Below are positions 12,655 to 24,012 of a DNA stretch of 64,000 nucleotides, piece by piece. The number at the start of each line of letters is the position of its first letter. Position 1 is the first letter of the stretch. Under the pieces are notes generated by a model, which was not told where the DNA came from, made no database searches, and saw nothing but the letters and a program-made list of their open reading frames with translations. Made by a program: the position numbers and the translations under genes. The stretch is from contig NC_081333.1 of NCBI RefSeq assembly GCF_022539665.2, forward strand, positions 1,798,001 through 1,862,000, read 5' to 3'. This DNA comes from Daphnia carinata. Taxonomy: Eukaryota > Arthropoda > Branchiopoda > Diplostraca > Daphniidae.

Positions 12655-15184
12655 TTAAACGGTTTCCAAGTTGACTTCATCCATTATCTGGGAAGATCTC
12701 TTGATCATCACGGTGTGTCCGGAAGCGGCAGGATCATTGGCAGGAACGAAAACGTGGACTTGGCTGGCTTTACTCTTGTGGTCATCTGCATTGATTGTTG
12801 ATCGATTCAAAATTAACCAGTGTATGTTAAATAAGACGAAAGGAAAATTTAAATATAAGTTTGCATCGTATTGGAGTCACCGGATACGGAAATAGTATTA
12901 TTCTACCATGCAATTGGCTAGGAAAGAATAGACCTCTTCCTTGAAGAGTAGTTAGTCCATGCAAGGCTATTGGATAGTAGTAAGAATGTTGAATATTAAT
13001 TAAGACATTTTCAAGGCAAGTTCGACGATTTAAATAGAAAATTTAAAAGCGTATAGGGATAACGATAATACTGATATGGACTAACACAGGACGGATTGAT
13101 CTGGTATGCTGACTGCCACAGCTCGCGTGGCTTTCGCCCGGTCGGAAACCAGGAACCACGAACAAGCGAGAAAGAAGAAGCCTCCGAGGACTTCAACAAA
13201 AAGTATGACAAATAGGCCATATTCAAGGGACTTGAAATTCTGAAATGTCTCCGAATCGGATTCGACAGTAGGTTTTAAGGCATCGGAAATCTAATTGTCG
13301 GGGTGAAATATTGCAGGGGAAAAAGTTGAATTAATAGAGCAACTTGACAAAATTATTAAGGTGAATTGTAATACCAGTCCAACGATGAAGGGACTACTAG
13401 CGTCACCAAAAATATGGCACACTAGAATTTGGAATGCTGCCGCTGTTGCTCGTCTTGTTGGAATGATCACATACTGTAAGGAAAATATGCAGATTAGATA
13501 GCGAATAAATTATAACTACTAAACTAAAAATTCTGGTATTGGTAACGAAGCATTACTAATAGAATATCACCAACAAGCGCCCAGTTTAAGTTAATAAACC
13601 AGAGCGCGAGGAAGGCAAGAACGTAGATGGCATAAATAGATCCCAAAGAGAGGACCAAGAGGGCATAGAAGAAGGGTGCGCTGCAAATCATACCGACACC
13701 GCAAATGATTGCATCTATAGACGAAAAACAAGGAACGTTAATATGTCATATGGGTTTGAAACAAAAGACAAATGTGTCAATCTTACCGGCTGAGGGGAAC
13801 CGGATGCGCAGTTTTTGACCCATGATGGACCCGGATACAACACCCAAAAGGCCAGAGGCAATCGTAACGATGCCGAAAACCAACGAAATACTGTCAAAAC
13901 AAAAATAGATTTGCATTTGTGGCGCAATCCTACGGAGTAGCGAATAAAACTTACTCGTCGAAAGAGAGTGAGTTATCATTAACGATTTGTCGGCCGAGGA
14001 AAACGTATTGTGGGCCCCAAGCTGCAATGGCGCCGACAGTAAAAGTAACCGCAATCGACGCGATGGTCGAAAGCATCAAGCTCGGACTAAACGTTGAAAT
14101 AGAGAAGATTGCCGGGCTCATTACGATGAAGGAAACATAAAACTTTGACGATTATACTTTTTAAGGAGGTAGACGATATCTTTTTGCCATGAAGTGCTGA
14201 CGAGGCGAGAACCTTCACTTAGTCCTCGAGGAGGATCTCTCATGACAAAAGCAATTAGGAGGACAGACACCATCGACAATATGGGAGTTACTCGTAGCCC
14301 CCAATTCCAGGAATTAGTGGCGGCGGCCATGCCAGATCCAGTAATAAACCCTAGACCACTTTGAGAGGCATTAGCTTAAAGGTAAACTGGGCATAGGCTA
14401 GTGGGAAAAAATGTTGTTTACCCGCCGATTAAAGTGGTAAAATAAAAAAGGGCCAACATCTTAGAGCGGGTGTTACCGATATAAAGATCACCGATGACGG
14501 CTGGCCCAATAGCAGAATAACTTGCTTCTCCTATTCCTTTTGAGGCAATAAGAAATGTATAAACGATATGGGACGCGGATTTATTAGCACTTTTGTGTTA
14601 CCTCCTAGACAGCGAAAAATAAGAAGGGTTTCGAAAGTGGTCATAAAAGATCCCGCCATGGTCACAATACTCCATACTAATAAACCACAACCCATAATGG
14701 CTCTGTAAAAACAAATATGACTTGATGAATTTGCTAGAGAGAAAAATTGAATTGACAAACCTGCGGGAATATCTGTCACCCAAGTAGCCCACTATAGGAG
14801 CAACAACTACGTAGCTGACAACAAAGGCCGACTGGAGTAAACCACCTTGGAAATTGCTTAACTTCAAATCGGCGATAACCATAGGCAAGATTCCTACAAA
14901 ATTAAATAAAAAGAATCAGTTTTGCTATTTCATTGCTGGCTGACGATGTTCTTTCAAGACGTACCTGGTAGCGAATAGCGGTCCATAAAATTTATCAAAT
15001 TACAAAAACAGATGATAAGTGTAGTGAGCATTTTGGCTCGCGTGACTTGTCCGCCACGGCTCCGACCAGCATCAGATACTTGATGTTCTTCATGATCAGT
15101 TTCCGGTGCTGTAATCGAACGTTTCTCGGGATCGTCGTCCATTATGGCGGTACTGTTTTCAGGAAATTGATCAGATTGTGCCAT
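12655..15184 (-). CDS. Spinster-like MFS transporter, copy 5, with a downstream C-terminal exon
   Basis: SPNS-family transporter; ATG at 15184-15182. Exon 1 encodes an acidic N-terminus and helix 1 ([13 protein letters not shown]). Helix 2 plus [10 protein letters not shown] lie at about 14760-14895, and [12 protein letters not shown] and the last two helices at 13086 to about 13290. Unspliced, the frame stops at 13083-13081 just after DQSVLC. A good donor (GTTAGT at 13085-13080) joined to an acceptor before 12785 keeps the frame and adds about 43 residues (12785-12655), including [15 protein letters not shown] and ending NLETV. The entry uses this longer form. Transcript evidence would decide; the shorter end at 13081 is the alternative. 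Confidence 0.8.
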
Positions 15185-16275
15185 TCTTTAACTCCCTTAC
15201 TTCAAATACAACTGTTGAAGTACAACTTGGTTGGATGTCACCAATTGTTATCGATCAACGGACCTTCAAACGACTAACCTCACTCTTCTAAGGAGCCCTG
15301 GATGACTGAGTCAGACAGTTCTGTCCCCACAATCCATATAGAAACACAAGACACAGTATCAAATGGAATTTGTTTTAATAGTCTATCGCGAAAGAAAACT
15401 ATTCTCCATGGCTTCATAAAGGGGGCGTGTTTAGAGAGTTGTGGTAAGTATCTTATTAATGTGATAATCTCCAATTTTTAGAGGAAGCTGTGGTAGGGTT
15501 CAAACCAGCTGACTCTAGGGAGTACATCACTTTTTTTGTTATGTTTTTTTTCATGAATGACAGCATGCGAACGGAATTAACAAATTAACCAAAAAAAAAA
15601 CGCTTAAACCCTCTAACTGATATGAACTAGTCTATAACACTAATCCCAGAGGCAAGAAACAAAGATTGACACTTACATTGTAAGGAATCAAGTGCTGCGT
15701 TGCTTCCTGTACTTGCCTAGAGGTATACTACAAACTACGAATGCCGAAAAGCGACAGATTATCAGGACACTTACCTTGATATGGTAATACTACAGATGTT
15801 AGGGTTTCATTAACGAAACATGATGCACTGAGTAGAGGTGGAAAACTGTAACTCAGCAACTTTCACTGTTCTTCCTTTTTTTGAGATGCCCAGCAACAAC
15901 AAATTGAACTTACATGGTTTTTTTCAGACGTTCGCTGCGGAGCCCGCCACCTATGATGTATGACAGAGATTACGCTTGAGTAAAAAATGTTATTATAAAG
16001 TTATGATTATTATTATTGGAAAGAAGTGTAACTACAAAAATACGTCGTTTCACACGAGAAGAAAGTAAAAAATAACTTTGTACTTAAAGCATTTACTTGT
16101 TTTTAATGATGGAATAATCGCGTCACGTCAGCTGAAGTGAGAAATGTCCAAGCAGACGACACGCTTTTTAATAATCAGTCTAAAGATTTTTTCCGCCTAC
16201 GTTGGCTCCTGTCTCCATGTTATTCCTAGTCTAGTCAAATAAAGTGTTAAATTCATTAACTTATTTCTTAACAAA
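15185..16275. other. Intergenic region between spinster copy 5 and RUNDC1
   Basis: About 1.1 kb of AT-rich DNA with the diverging 5' flanks of spinster copy 5 (minus) and RUNDC1 (plus). A GGTTCAAACC stretch near 15500 resembles a pol III B box but has no matching A box. No gene supported. Confidence 0.5.
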
Positions 16276-18583
16276 ATGGAACAAGCCGAGTGTTTAGATG
16301 ATGTGATAGCTCGAGGGGAGCGATGGGATCCGCTTGGATCAGCTGAACCCGATAAAGATGCAAATAGCTTTGATCTTGAAGATCAAGACTATTGGCATAG
16401 GTGAGTAATTTCACTTCACATCTATAAAACTAGAATAGAAACCTAAACAAGAATATTTTGAATCAGCTTTGCTAGCTATGATAGTGAAAAACTTCGTATG
16501 CTAGAGGAAGAACAGGAACAACTAAATTCCTCACTGATGGCACTCACATCACACTTTGCCCAAGTATGTCCCATTTCAACAGTCTAAAAATTGTGTGCAA
16601 GACAACTATATGCATGTGAAAAAATATGTTTAGGTTCAATTTAGACTTAAGCAAATAGTAGATGCAGAGCCTGAGACCAAAGAAACATTATTGCGGGACC
16701 TTGAAGAGTTTGCTTTCCGTGGAATCCCAGATTTTCAAAAAACATTCTGCTATGTGGAAGAGGGAAAACATTCTGAAGAGGTTCACATTTTCTACATTTA
16801 AAAAAAAGACATTATCCTTAGCTTTTTAAAATCATCTTTATGAAGGATCATGCAACTAAGATGGAATCTCATAGAGTTAAGCAACAAGATTTAATAGAAC
16901 AGTTAAAACAGCAGCTCGAAGATTTAGAACGCTATGCGTATGAAACCGGTGAAGCTGGTCTTCCTCAAAATTTAATAGTTGAGCGCCAAAAAATCATTAT
17001 TGGTAAGTTGTCTTTCGTTTTTTACACAATTTTTTTACGAGGTTTCCGGGAAATCAATGCGATACTTATTAATACCAAGCATTCTTTGTTTGCCCTACGC
17101 CTTTTAGATCAAATGAAAAATAAACTCCAATTCAATGTTGATGATCTGGATAAGTACACGGTGGAGGAATTGAGGCAGCAGGTAGATCAAGCTATCGGCC
17201 AGGTACGAAGAAGTATAATATGAATGTCAGCGACTTTGACCCAATTTTCGAATAATTTGCGTTTAGCTTGTCAATCCATTGAAAATAAAGGAACAGTTGG
17301 TTACACAGCTGAAGACCCAAGTTACAGATCTTGAACGATTTATCGAGTTTCTACAAGGCCCAGCCGAAAGTAAGTGCCAATGCTCTGGAACCCCCAAACC
17401 TGCAACTGGAAGCAAATTTTCAAGGATCAGCCGTGGTGGCAGAGCAAGTAATTCATCTTCGCCCGAACCTTTGCAGCTCAATGAGAAACGGGTAATGCTC
17501 TAACCAATGTCATCTTAATAAGTTCAGAACATTAACAAAAGTTGTGTGATAAAGGAAAAAGTCGTTCAGACGCTCCGTCGGATGGCCCACCTGATGCAGA
17601 TTTATGTCGTCTCGCATTTTGGGTGCGGTATAGGCACTCATTTCCCGCGCGAAATGCCACCAAAAGAGAAAAATCAAAAACTTAGGTAAATGCTAAGGAG
17701 TTTCAAATTTTGTGTGGCTAAAAACTCTTCGATATTGCGTTCCAGGGAGGGACTAAACCGGCTAGATCAGGCCGTATTAGAAGTGATGCGAACGGCATCC
17801 GCGAAAACCAGAAAAGACCAAACGCTATCTTGGGAACCTGACAACCAAATAAGCGTCGTCAAAGCAGTCCGTAAAGGGCTCTGTCCAGCACTTCGGGATC
17901 TTCTGGCTCACGGTTTCCTCCAGCCAAATACTACTAGCAGTTTGGTTCCTTTCCTTAGCTGCGCTGCGCCTAGACCTAGCACGTCATCTGGTGCTTCGAG
18001 TATTCCACATCCTTGGCAACTCTTTGTTGCTTTTTATCGTACTAAAGACGGCCAGGCAGTAATGACCAATCCCCAGAGAAGCCTGGCACAGTCTTTTTCA
18101 TTGGAAATTCAAGGTGGGACAAGCAAGCAGAGTCTTCTAATGGCCATAGGCAACATTATCGCAATGCATCGGCCTTACAAGAGAGGACCTGAAGCACATT
18201 TCAAAGCTTTTCTTTCCAGTGCACTCAAGTATTTCGATCATTGCACATAAAAATAGCATTTTGTTGTAAATGACAATTTTTCCTTTTCCATTCAGTGCCA
18301 GGAAAATAGTTCCATGGTTGCGTATAATCTTGCGGAGCCCCGCCTTGCTAGATGAATTCTACGAGCCTTGGGCTCACGTTGTTCAACCAGGTTTGGCGTC
18401 ACTTTTTTTTCTTCAATTGATATACCTTTAAAATGGTTTAAATTTAAATATATATACATATTTTTTTTCTAATCAGAGTTCGACGAGATCTGGAGGATTT
18501 TAGAACCATTACAAAGCGTTGAATTTCAGTTGCCTGAAGATCTATCGATCCGCTCCTTGCGCAACATTTTCGACGCTTTTTAG
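16276..18583 (+). CDS. RUNDC1: RUN domain-containing protein 1
   Basis: Coiled-coil plus RUN-domain protein. RUN domains usually bind small GTPases or motor adaptors; the role of RUNDC1 is poorly known. Ten exons join in frame to 553 codons: 16276-16400, 16467-16563, 16634-16782, 16846-17002, 17108-17202, 17269-17491, 17555-17685, 17746-18228, 18296-18390, 18477-18583. Residues 1-45 are acidic; about 45-270 form heptad-rich coiled coil (LIEQLKQQLEDLERYAYETG and LKTQVTDLERFIEFLQGP). A Ser/Arg-rich linker follows, and the C-terminal ~280 residues are the RUN-like domain, with PHPWQLFVAFYRTKDG and a conserved end LRNIFDAF. Start chosen because the ATG after TTAACAAA opens the conserved acidic N-terminus. 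Confidence 0.9.
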
Positions 18584-19021
18584 GTTGTCTACATTTCACA
18601 TACTTTTCTAGTCACATTATTCCACCGGGCATTTCGTTTTAATTCACGTTCTTTTGTTAAACATTCCGTTAAAGTAATCTCCGCCGTTTACCCTTTCTAG
18701 TCTAAGATTGCTGGTGTTCTCATTTTACGTTTATTCTTTCTTGATTTTCGGTGTCTTTTGTGGTCTTATGGGAGGATTGAAGCTTCAAGGCATTCAATCG
18801 ATTATGTTTAAATACACCTGTGCATGAAGCCATACGTTGAACAACGCGCGACTTGCAAGGTATTAATTCCGGGTAACTCGGAGTTTCTAATTCAATTGTG
18901 AAAGAAGTATAGGATGGTGACGGTCGTCTCCTGCATAACGCCACCATCGGTTCCAGGTAGGTAAAAATATTTACTTCCACGCAATGTGTAAAGAATAAAG
19001 TGTTGTCGTTGTATACATGAA
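18584..19021. other. Region between RUNDC1 and the first clear sFRP exon
   Basis: Must contain the RUNDC1 3'UTR and probably the start exon of the frizzled-related gene. One candidate first exon has an ATG near 18913 and a donor near 18957 in the right phase, but it encodes no convincing signal peptide, so I leave it unassigned. Confidence 0.4.
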
Positions 19022-20328
19022 TTAGCACCTACAGTGAACACCTCTACAATGAGTGGAAATTGCCAATCAATCACGATCCCGATGTGTCAACAAATGCCGG
19101 TGAGAACAATAGTTCATCTGCTTTGCCTTTTCTTAGAAACGTCAAATCGTAAAATGGTTCGATCTTACTACGTTATTAATAGTACAATGCCACGAGAATG
19201 CCCAATCTACTTGGAATGACACACCAGGATGATGCTTTGATAGGTTTTTAACTTTGTAAAATAAGTAAAGTTGTTAATAATACTAAAACATTACATACAG
19301 CTCTAGAACAATTTCGCTATTTACCAGACACAAACTGCTCTCCGTATTTGGTAAGTATTTATGCTATGTTTACCTTATGCGAATTTCAATGATGTTCTGG
19401 AACAACAAACAGGTATTTTTTCTCTGCGTCATTTATACTCCAATTTGTACGTCTGAGCTCCCATCGTTCTTGGCCACCATTCCACCGTGTCGACAGGTGT
19501 GCGAACAAGTTAAATCACACTGCGAACCACTCGTTAAAAAGTAACATTTTTGAATCACTCCTCACGTTCCTTAGGAGTAATATCACAGAGATCTATTGTT
19601 TTTCTAGAATGGGATTCATTTGGCCTCCTGCACTAGAATGTTTTTCTTTTCCCGACGTCACTAAGGCCGAGAGTGTTTGTCTAACTCCTGAAGCTATACT
19701 GAAAAAAAGTACAAATGGTTTTTGATGTCACAAAGACAACACGCATAAATATCGATTTTCACCAATTTCAGACACAACAATAAAATATCCTGAGAACTGT
19801 CCATGCTTTCGCCACCCTAAATTAAAACAGCGCCTCTACCTCAAAAGGCGCTTTGATTTCGGTACGGTGAATCGATTACAATGACACCACTTAAAATTAC
19901 AGTACATGATCCCTAAACACAATGTTTCAACAATATTTTCATGGACCGCTACCTTATGTTGGACAGCCGTTAGAGGAAGGGTGGAATGGTCGGAAACTTT
20001 TGGCTCTCTAACTTTAACCAATATAGAGGTGATTGAAGTTTTCAAACATGGTAAAGTTCGTATCGATTCTGTTTCCAGAGAGATTTTTTGGACAAATACT
20101 TCGTGCGGCACATGCCCGCGGCTTGATCCAGGTATATCTTGTGTTGCCTCTACCCATTAATCATATTTGCGGATTGTAGTCCTAAATGCAATCTTTCATT
20201 TTACAGGCAGAGAATATTTCCTCTTAGGACACGAGGACGCCACGCGTCAAAGGCTTTTGTATACACACTTGAGTGTCGGACTAGAATGGCGGAAAAAATA
20301 CGCGATGCTGATTGGGGTAAAGGACTGA
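19022..20328 (+). CDS. Secreted frizzled-related protein (5' exon unresolved)
   Basis: Extracellular Wnt modulator of the sFRP family: a frizzled-type cysteine-rich domain followed by a netrin-like (NTR) domain. The exon ending at 19099 reads GNCQSITIPMCQQMP. The next (from about 19184) gives YNATRMPNLLGMTHQDD, then LPDTNCSPYL, then VFFLCVIYTPICTSELPS with CRQVCEQVKSHCEPL, then WPPALECFSFP: together the ten-cysteine CRD. After a short linker come PENCPCFRHPKLKQRLYLK and, spliced to about 19970, FAVRGRVEW, LTLTNIEVIEVFK, IFWTNTSCGTCPRLDPG and REYFLLGHED: the NTR domain, ending at TGA 20326-20328. There is no seven-helix region, so this is not a Frizzled receptor. The signal-peptide exon is not placed. 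Confidence 0.85.
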
Positions 20329-20726
20329 TTTAACAGTCCTTAAACTTTGTGTTCTTAACTTTATTTGATCGGATGCATACTCTTGCGACAGAAATGGGAA
20401 AAGGCTAAGAAGCAGACATCCAACACAAGAGGCAACTAAAACCATTAATTATACCATCTGGTCACATACCCAAAGATGCGCTGCCTCGTTTTATTTTTTA
20501 AATTACAGTTACAATGTAAGTTGATTTGGTGTTCTATACAAGGGTTCAACGAGACTTCTGAGCGCTATTAATGTGGGATAAGAAAAAAAAAGTTTGGATG
20601 ACAACAGACACGACCAAATGGCATAAACATCTGACTAAAGAAACATTCATAATTAAAAAAATGCAATAAAAAAGGAATAAAAAAAATATTACAGTAAAAG
20701 GAATGAATGTTACAGAAATCGTCTTC
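20329..20726. other. Convergent 3' spacer between sFRP and V-ATPase c''
   Basis: A 3' to 3' spacer holding both 3'UTRs. No gene or repeat seen. Confidence 0.5.
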
Positions 20727-21763
20727 TTAGATGTCTCCCATTTTAATCCTTGATGACTACAAAATAATAAACAATTAGTTAATCTCACAGCACTTTTTCA
20801 AAAAATTAATTACCATTAAGATGCCAACAATAAGTCCAAAGAGACCAACTGCACTGCCGAAAATTTCCACGATCAAAATCTTGACGAAAAGGGAGGGATT
20901 AGCTGCATCAGCCAGAGCTGCTCCGGATCCTACGGTCATACATTGATACAGTTAGTGGCCAACAATCATATTTACGCATGATAGACATACCAACAATTCC
21001 GACCGAAATGCCACAGAACAAATTAACTAAACCAACAGTTAAACCCGATCCAAACATGGCAAATCCGGAAAAGTAGTTTAGTGCAACTTTCTCAGGAGAT
21101 GCTTTTAACGGATCATATTTCTGCGGGAAGCCATAAACATTAAATCATTGTATATGCCTTATCTCTCTTAAAGTATATTACATCCAACATTCCAGCAAGG
21201 ACTATAGCAATGATGAGTCCATAAATGGCAACAGCCTCACAGAAAATAACACTGATCAAGTTCTTGGTTTTAATCCTAGGAGCCTTTACACCTCCACCAA
21301 TAATGCTTGAGCCAGTAGTGTAGATACCACTGAAAAAAAAAAGAAAAACGAATAAGTCATACAAACCTCTCAATTTTCGAATATACACTCAATCGCAATA
21401 AAAAGAAACTCACAGAGCAGCTCCTATGACTGATAGGGAAACAGCAAATGCAATGCCAGTGGTTGCCCACATGTAAGGTGTAATCGTTTCCAAGAACCTG
21501 GAGTTAAAAGATAATTTATCATTGTACTAAATTTTCACAAGTTCTACCCAAATTATACCAGCCAATATCAATTCTTTCGCCTTGTCCGGTGAGAATGTAG
21601 TAGATGCCTGTTGGAAAGAAAAATACGATAAGATATTGCAAGTTAGTCTGATGAAAAGTAGGAGATGTTAGAAGAATCCTAAATTTTTACCAAACACGAC
21701 GACCGCAGCAGCCAATAACCCTCCAAACGAATAAATATAAGTTTCTCTATACCGTGCAGCCAT
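20727..21763 (-). CDS. ATP6V0B: V-type proton ATPase 21 kDa proteolipid subunit c''
   Basis: Subunit c'' of the membrane Vo rotor of the vacuolar proton pump; it carries protons across lysosome, endosome and plasma membranes. ATG at 21763-21761 ([11 protein letters not shown]), stop at 20729-20727. Five hydrophobic helices are split over short exons. The proton-carrying glutamate lies in [16 protein letters not shown], preceded by the typical [19 protein letters not shown]; a second in-helix Glu lies in [18 protein letters not shown]. The last small exon adds SSRIKMGDI, matching the conserved end of the family. Start and end both fit the usual length of about 200-210 residues. Drosophila counterpart: VhaPPA1. 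Confidence 0.93.
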
Positions 21764-22387
21764 TTTATTTTATTTTATTTTCACTCGAAGGACACTATTC
21801 CGGACCCAACACAAATGAAGAGTTCTAACACTGGTCAGAGTGACAGACTGCCAAAGGAAGGGAACTGTCATGTGATTTGGTCTCACGCGCTTAACATCTA
21901 GCGCTGCTTTGCTTTACTTTTTATGCCAAAGTCGCTAATATTGGTCGTTAGATGGCAGGGAGAGTTTTTCTAACAGAGTCATCTAGTGACCAAAACAAAA
22001 GCGATACTTTCTCTTTCAACGTCGTTTAATGGGTTTGTTTACATGCTCCAATCTTACGGTTTTGGTTGCTCGAAGGTTAAAGCATGCTTTCACATAGTTG
22101 AATTCCGCCTGTGCATGATAAGAAGCTCCATTCGCACGTAGTCGTCTAAAGGCATCCTAATGAATAGATCAAGCTTGTTTACGAGGTATTGTTTTTGTTG
22201 TTTTGTTTTTACGTGCGTGATTCGCAATCGTAACGAGAAATACAAGTTTTGACACTAACAATCTGGTCTTCATTTTGCTGAAATTTTTTTCTTTTCATTC
22301 CTAAGGAATAGAAACAACATCAGCTGTGGTGGTTGTTAGTGATTTTGTTGCCCTTCTGCATCTTGCACAGGAACCTAAGAAGTAAAA
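21764..22387. promoter_or_regulatory. Shared upstream region of V-ATPase c'' and UCP4 (head-to-head)
   Basis: The two genes start 625 bases apart on opposite strands, so this segment contains both promoters. A probable UCP4 5'UTR intron lies near 22183-22305 (donor GTATTG after TTTACGAG, acceptor after TTCCTAAG). No TATA box recognised; promoter role is inferred from position only. Confidence 0.4.
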
Positions 22388-23758
22388 ATGGTAGGTGGAA
22401 AATTCATCCATTGGTCAACACCTTCAGTGGATTCAGCACCATCATTTGTGGATGATATGTGGTTCAAATACATACTTTCCGTAATATCAGCAACAATTGC
22501 TGAAGGAGGTTAGAATATTGACTCTTTACTTCTTGCCCTTGACTATCATAAGATTTTCTACCTTCTATCAACAGCAACATATCCTCTGGATTTGATTAAA
22601 ACCAGGCTTCAAATTCAAGGGGAAATAGCCTCATCTAAAGGAGATGCTGTATGTTAAATTTACTCACTTTTATAGGTACTCTCAGTGACCTTGAATAATA
22701 CTTAATACTTCAGGGTGGTTACAGAGGAATGCTCAAGACTGCTGTTGGGATTGTGAAGGAAGAGGGCCTTATTCGGTTATGGCAAGGAATTACACCAGCA
22801 ATATACAGGCATGCCATCTATACAGGAGTTAGATTTGGTGCCTATGAAAAAATGAGAGAAAATGTCTTCCAGAAAAATCCGGATGGATCATATTCTTTAT
22901 GGTACATTTCATAATTTTTTATGAATTCTTTCCAATATCTTCTAATTGTCTTTGTTCAATTTTAGGAAAGCAGCCATAGGAGGTATGAGTGCTGGAGCTT
23001 TAGGCCAATTTATGGCTAGTCCAACAGATTTAGTCAAAGTGCAAATACAAATGGAGGGGAAACGGAGGCTGGAGGGAAAGCCCCCTCGAGTTAAGAACGC
23101 ATTCCATGCCTTCCAGAAAATCATGAAGCAAGGTGGAATCAGAGGTCTTTGGAAAGGATGGGTCCCAAATGTTCAAAGGGCTGCTTTAGTCAACCTCGGT
23201 GATTTAACAACGTACGATACAGCCAAAAGATACATTCTTCGGAACACGCAGTTGAAAGATACATCAGCTGTGCATATCATGTCAAGGTGGATTAGTTAGA
23301 TAGCTGCAGTAAACAAAATTCTAAAACAATGTTTTTTTTCTATTGCACAACAGCATGTGTGCTGGCCTTGTTGGAGCCACAATGGCGACACCAGCAGACG
23401 TAATCAAAACTAGAGTTATGAATCAACCCACAGACGAACATGGACGGTAATGAAACATCCTTTTTTTTTTAAATTCATTAACAATTTTTGCTTAACGGTT
23501 ATTGTGAACACTTTTTTTTACAGGGGCCTTTATTATAAATCGTCAATAGACTGTTTTTTGAAAACCGCCCGGCAAGAGGGTTTTTTGGCAATGTATAAAG
23601 GTTTCTTTCCCGCGTGGATTCGCATGGGGTATGACAAAGTTTAAAAGTCTCAACTAATGGTTATTACAGTAAGTGTATGAACTTTCAGGCCATGGAGTTT
23701 GTGTTTCTGGCTCAGCTATGAGCAAATCCGTAAAGCAATGGGAACAGCTGCATTTTGA
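22388..23758 (+). CDS. UCP4: Mitochondrial uncoupling protein 4-like carrier
   Basis: SLC25-family inner-membrane carrier of the UCP4 (SLC25A27) type; family members conduct protons or exchange dicarboxylate-type anions. ATG at 22388, TGA at 23756-23758. Three repeats each carry the carrier signature: [13 protein letters not shown] (from about 22575), [13 protein letters not shown] (about 23020) and [13 protein letters not shown] (about 23390). UCP4-typical stretches include [18 protein letters not shown] and [20 protein letters not shown]. The last exon ends [16 protein letters not shown] and then TAAF. Full family length of roughly 320 residues; all splice phases agree. UCP4 rather than UCP1-3 rests on the sequence around repeat 2. 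Confidence 0.88.
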
Positions 23759-23933
23759 AGTTTACCAGTTCAGTTCGGCAAAGAATTATATGCTTGTATA
23801 GATTGTCGGAAAGGCAATACCGAACTTCTATCATTAAAAAAACCAAATGGTCTGTAAGTGCTTATGTAGTCGGTGAAAAGTGATAGTGTTTGTACGCAAG
23901 CCAACTTATCCGGCAGATAAATGTATAAAGGAG

Positions 23934-23939
23934 AATAAA
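23934..23939 (+). terminator. Polyadenylation signal of UCP4
   Basis: AATAAA about 176 bases after the UCP4 stop codon, in the short spacer before the convergent TBL3 gene. Confidence 0.6.
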
Positions 23940-24012
23940 GAGACAGTTACAGTTGTTTACGAAGTGTCATCTTTTTCGTCCAATTAATTGATCACGAACC
24001 AAAAAAATCACT

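Noticed and set aside
15485-15530. B-box-like GGTTCAAACC suggesting a tRNA or SINE
   Set aside because: No A box at tRNA spacing on either strand and no cloverleaf pairing.
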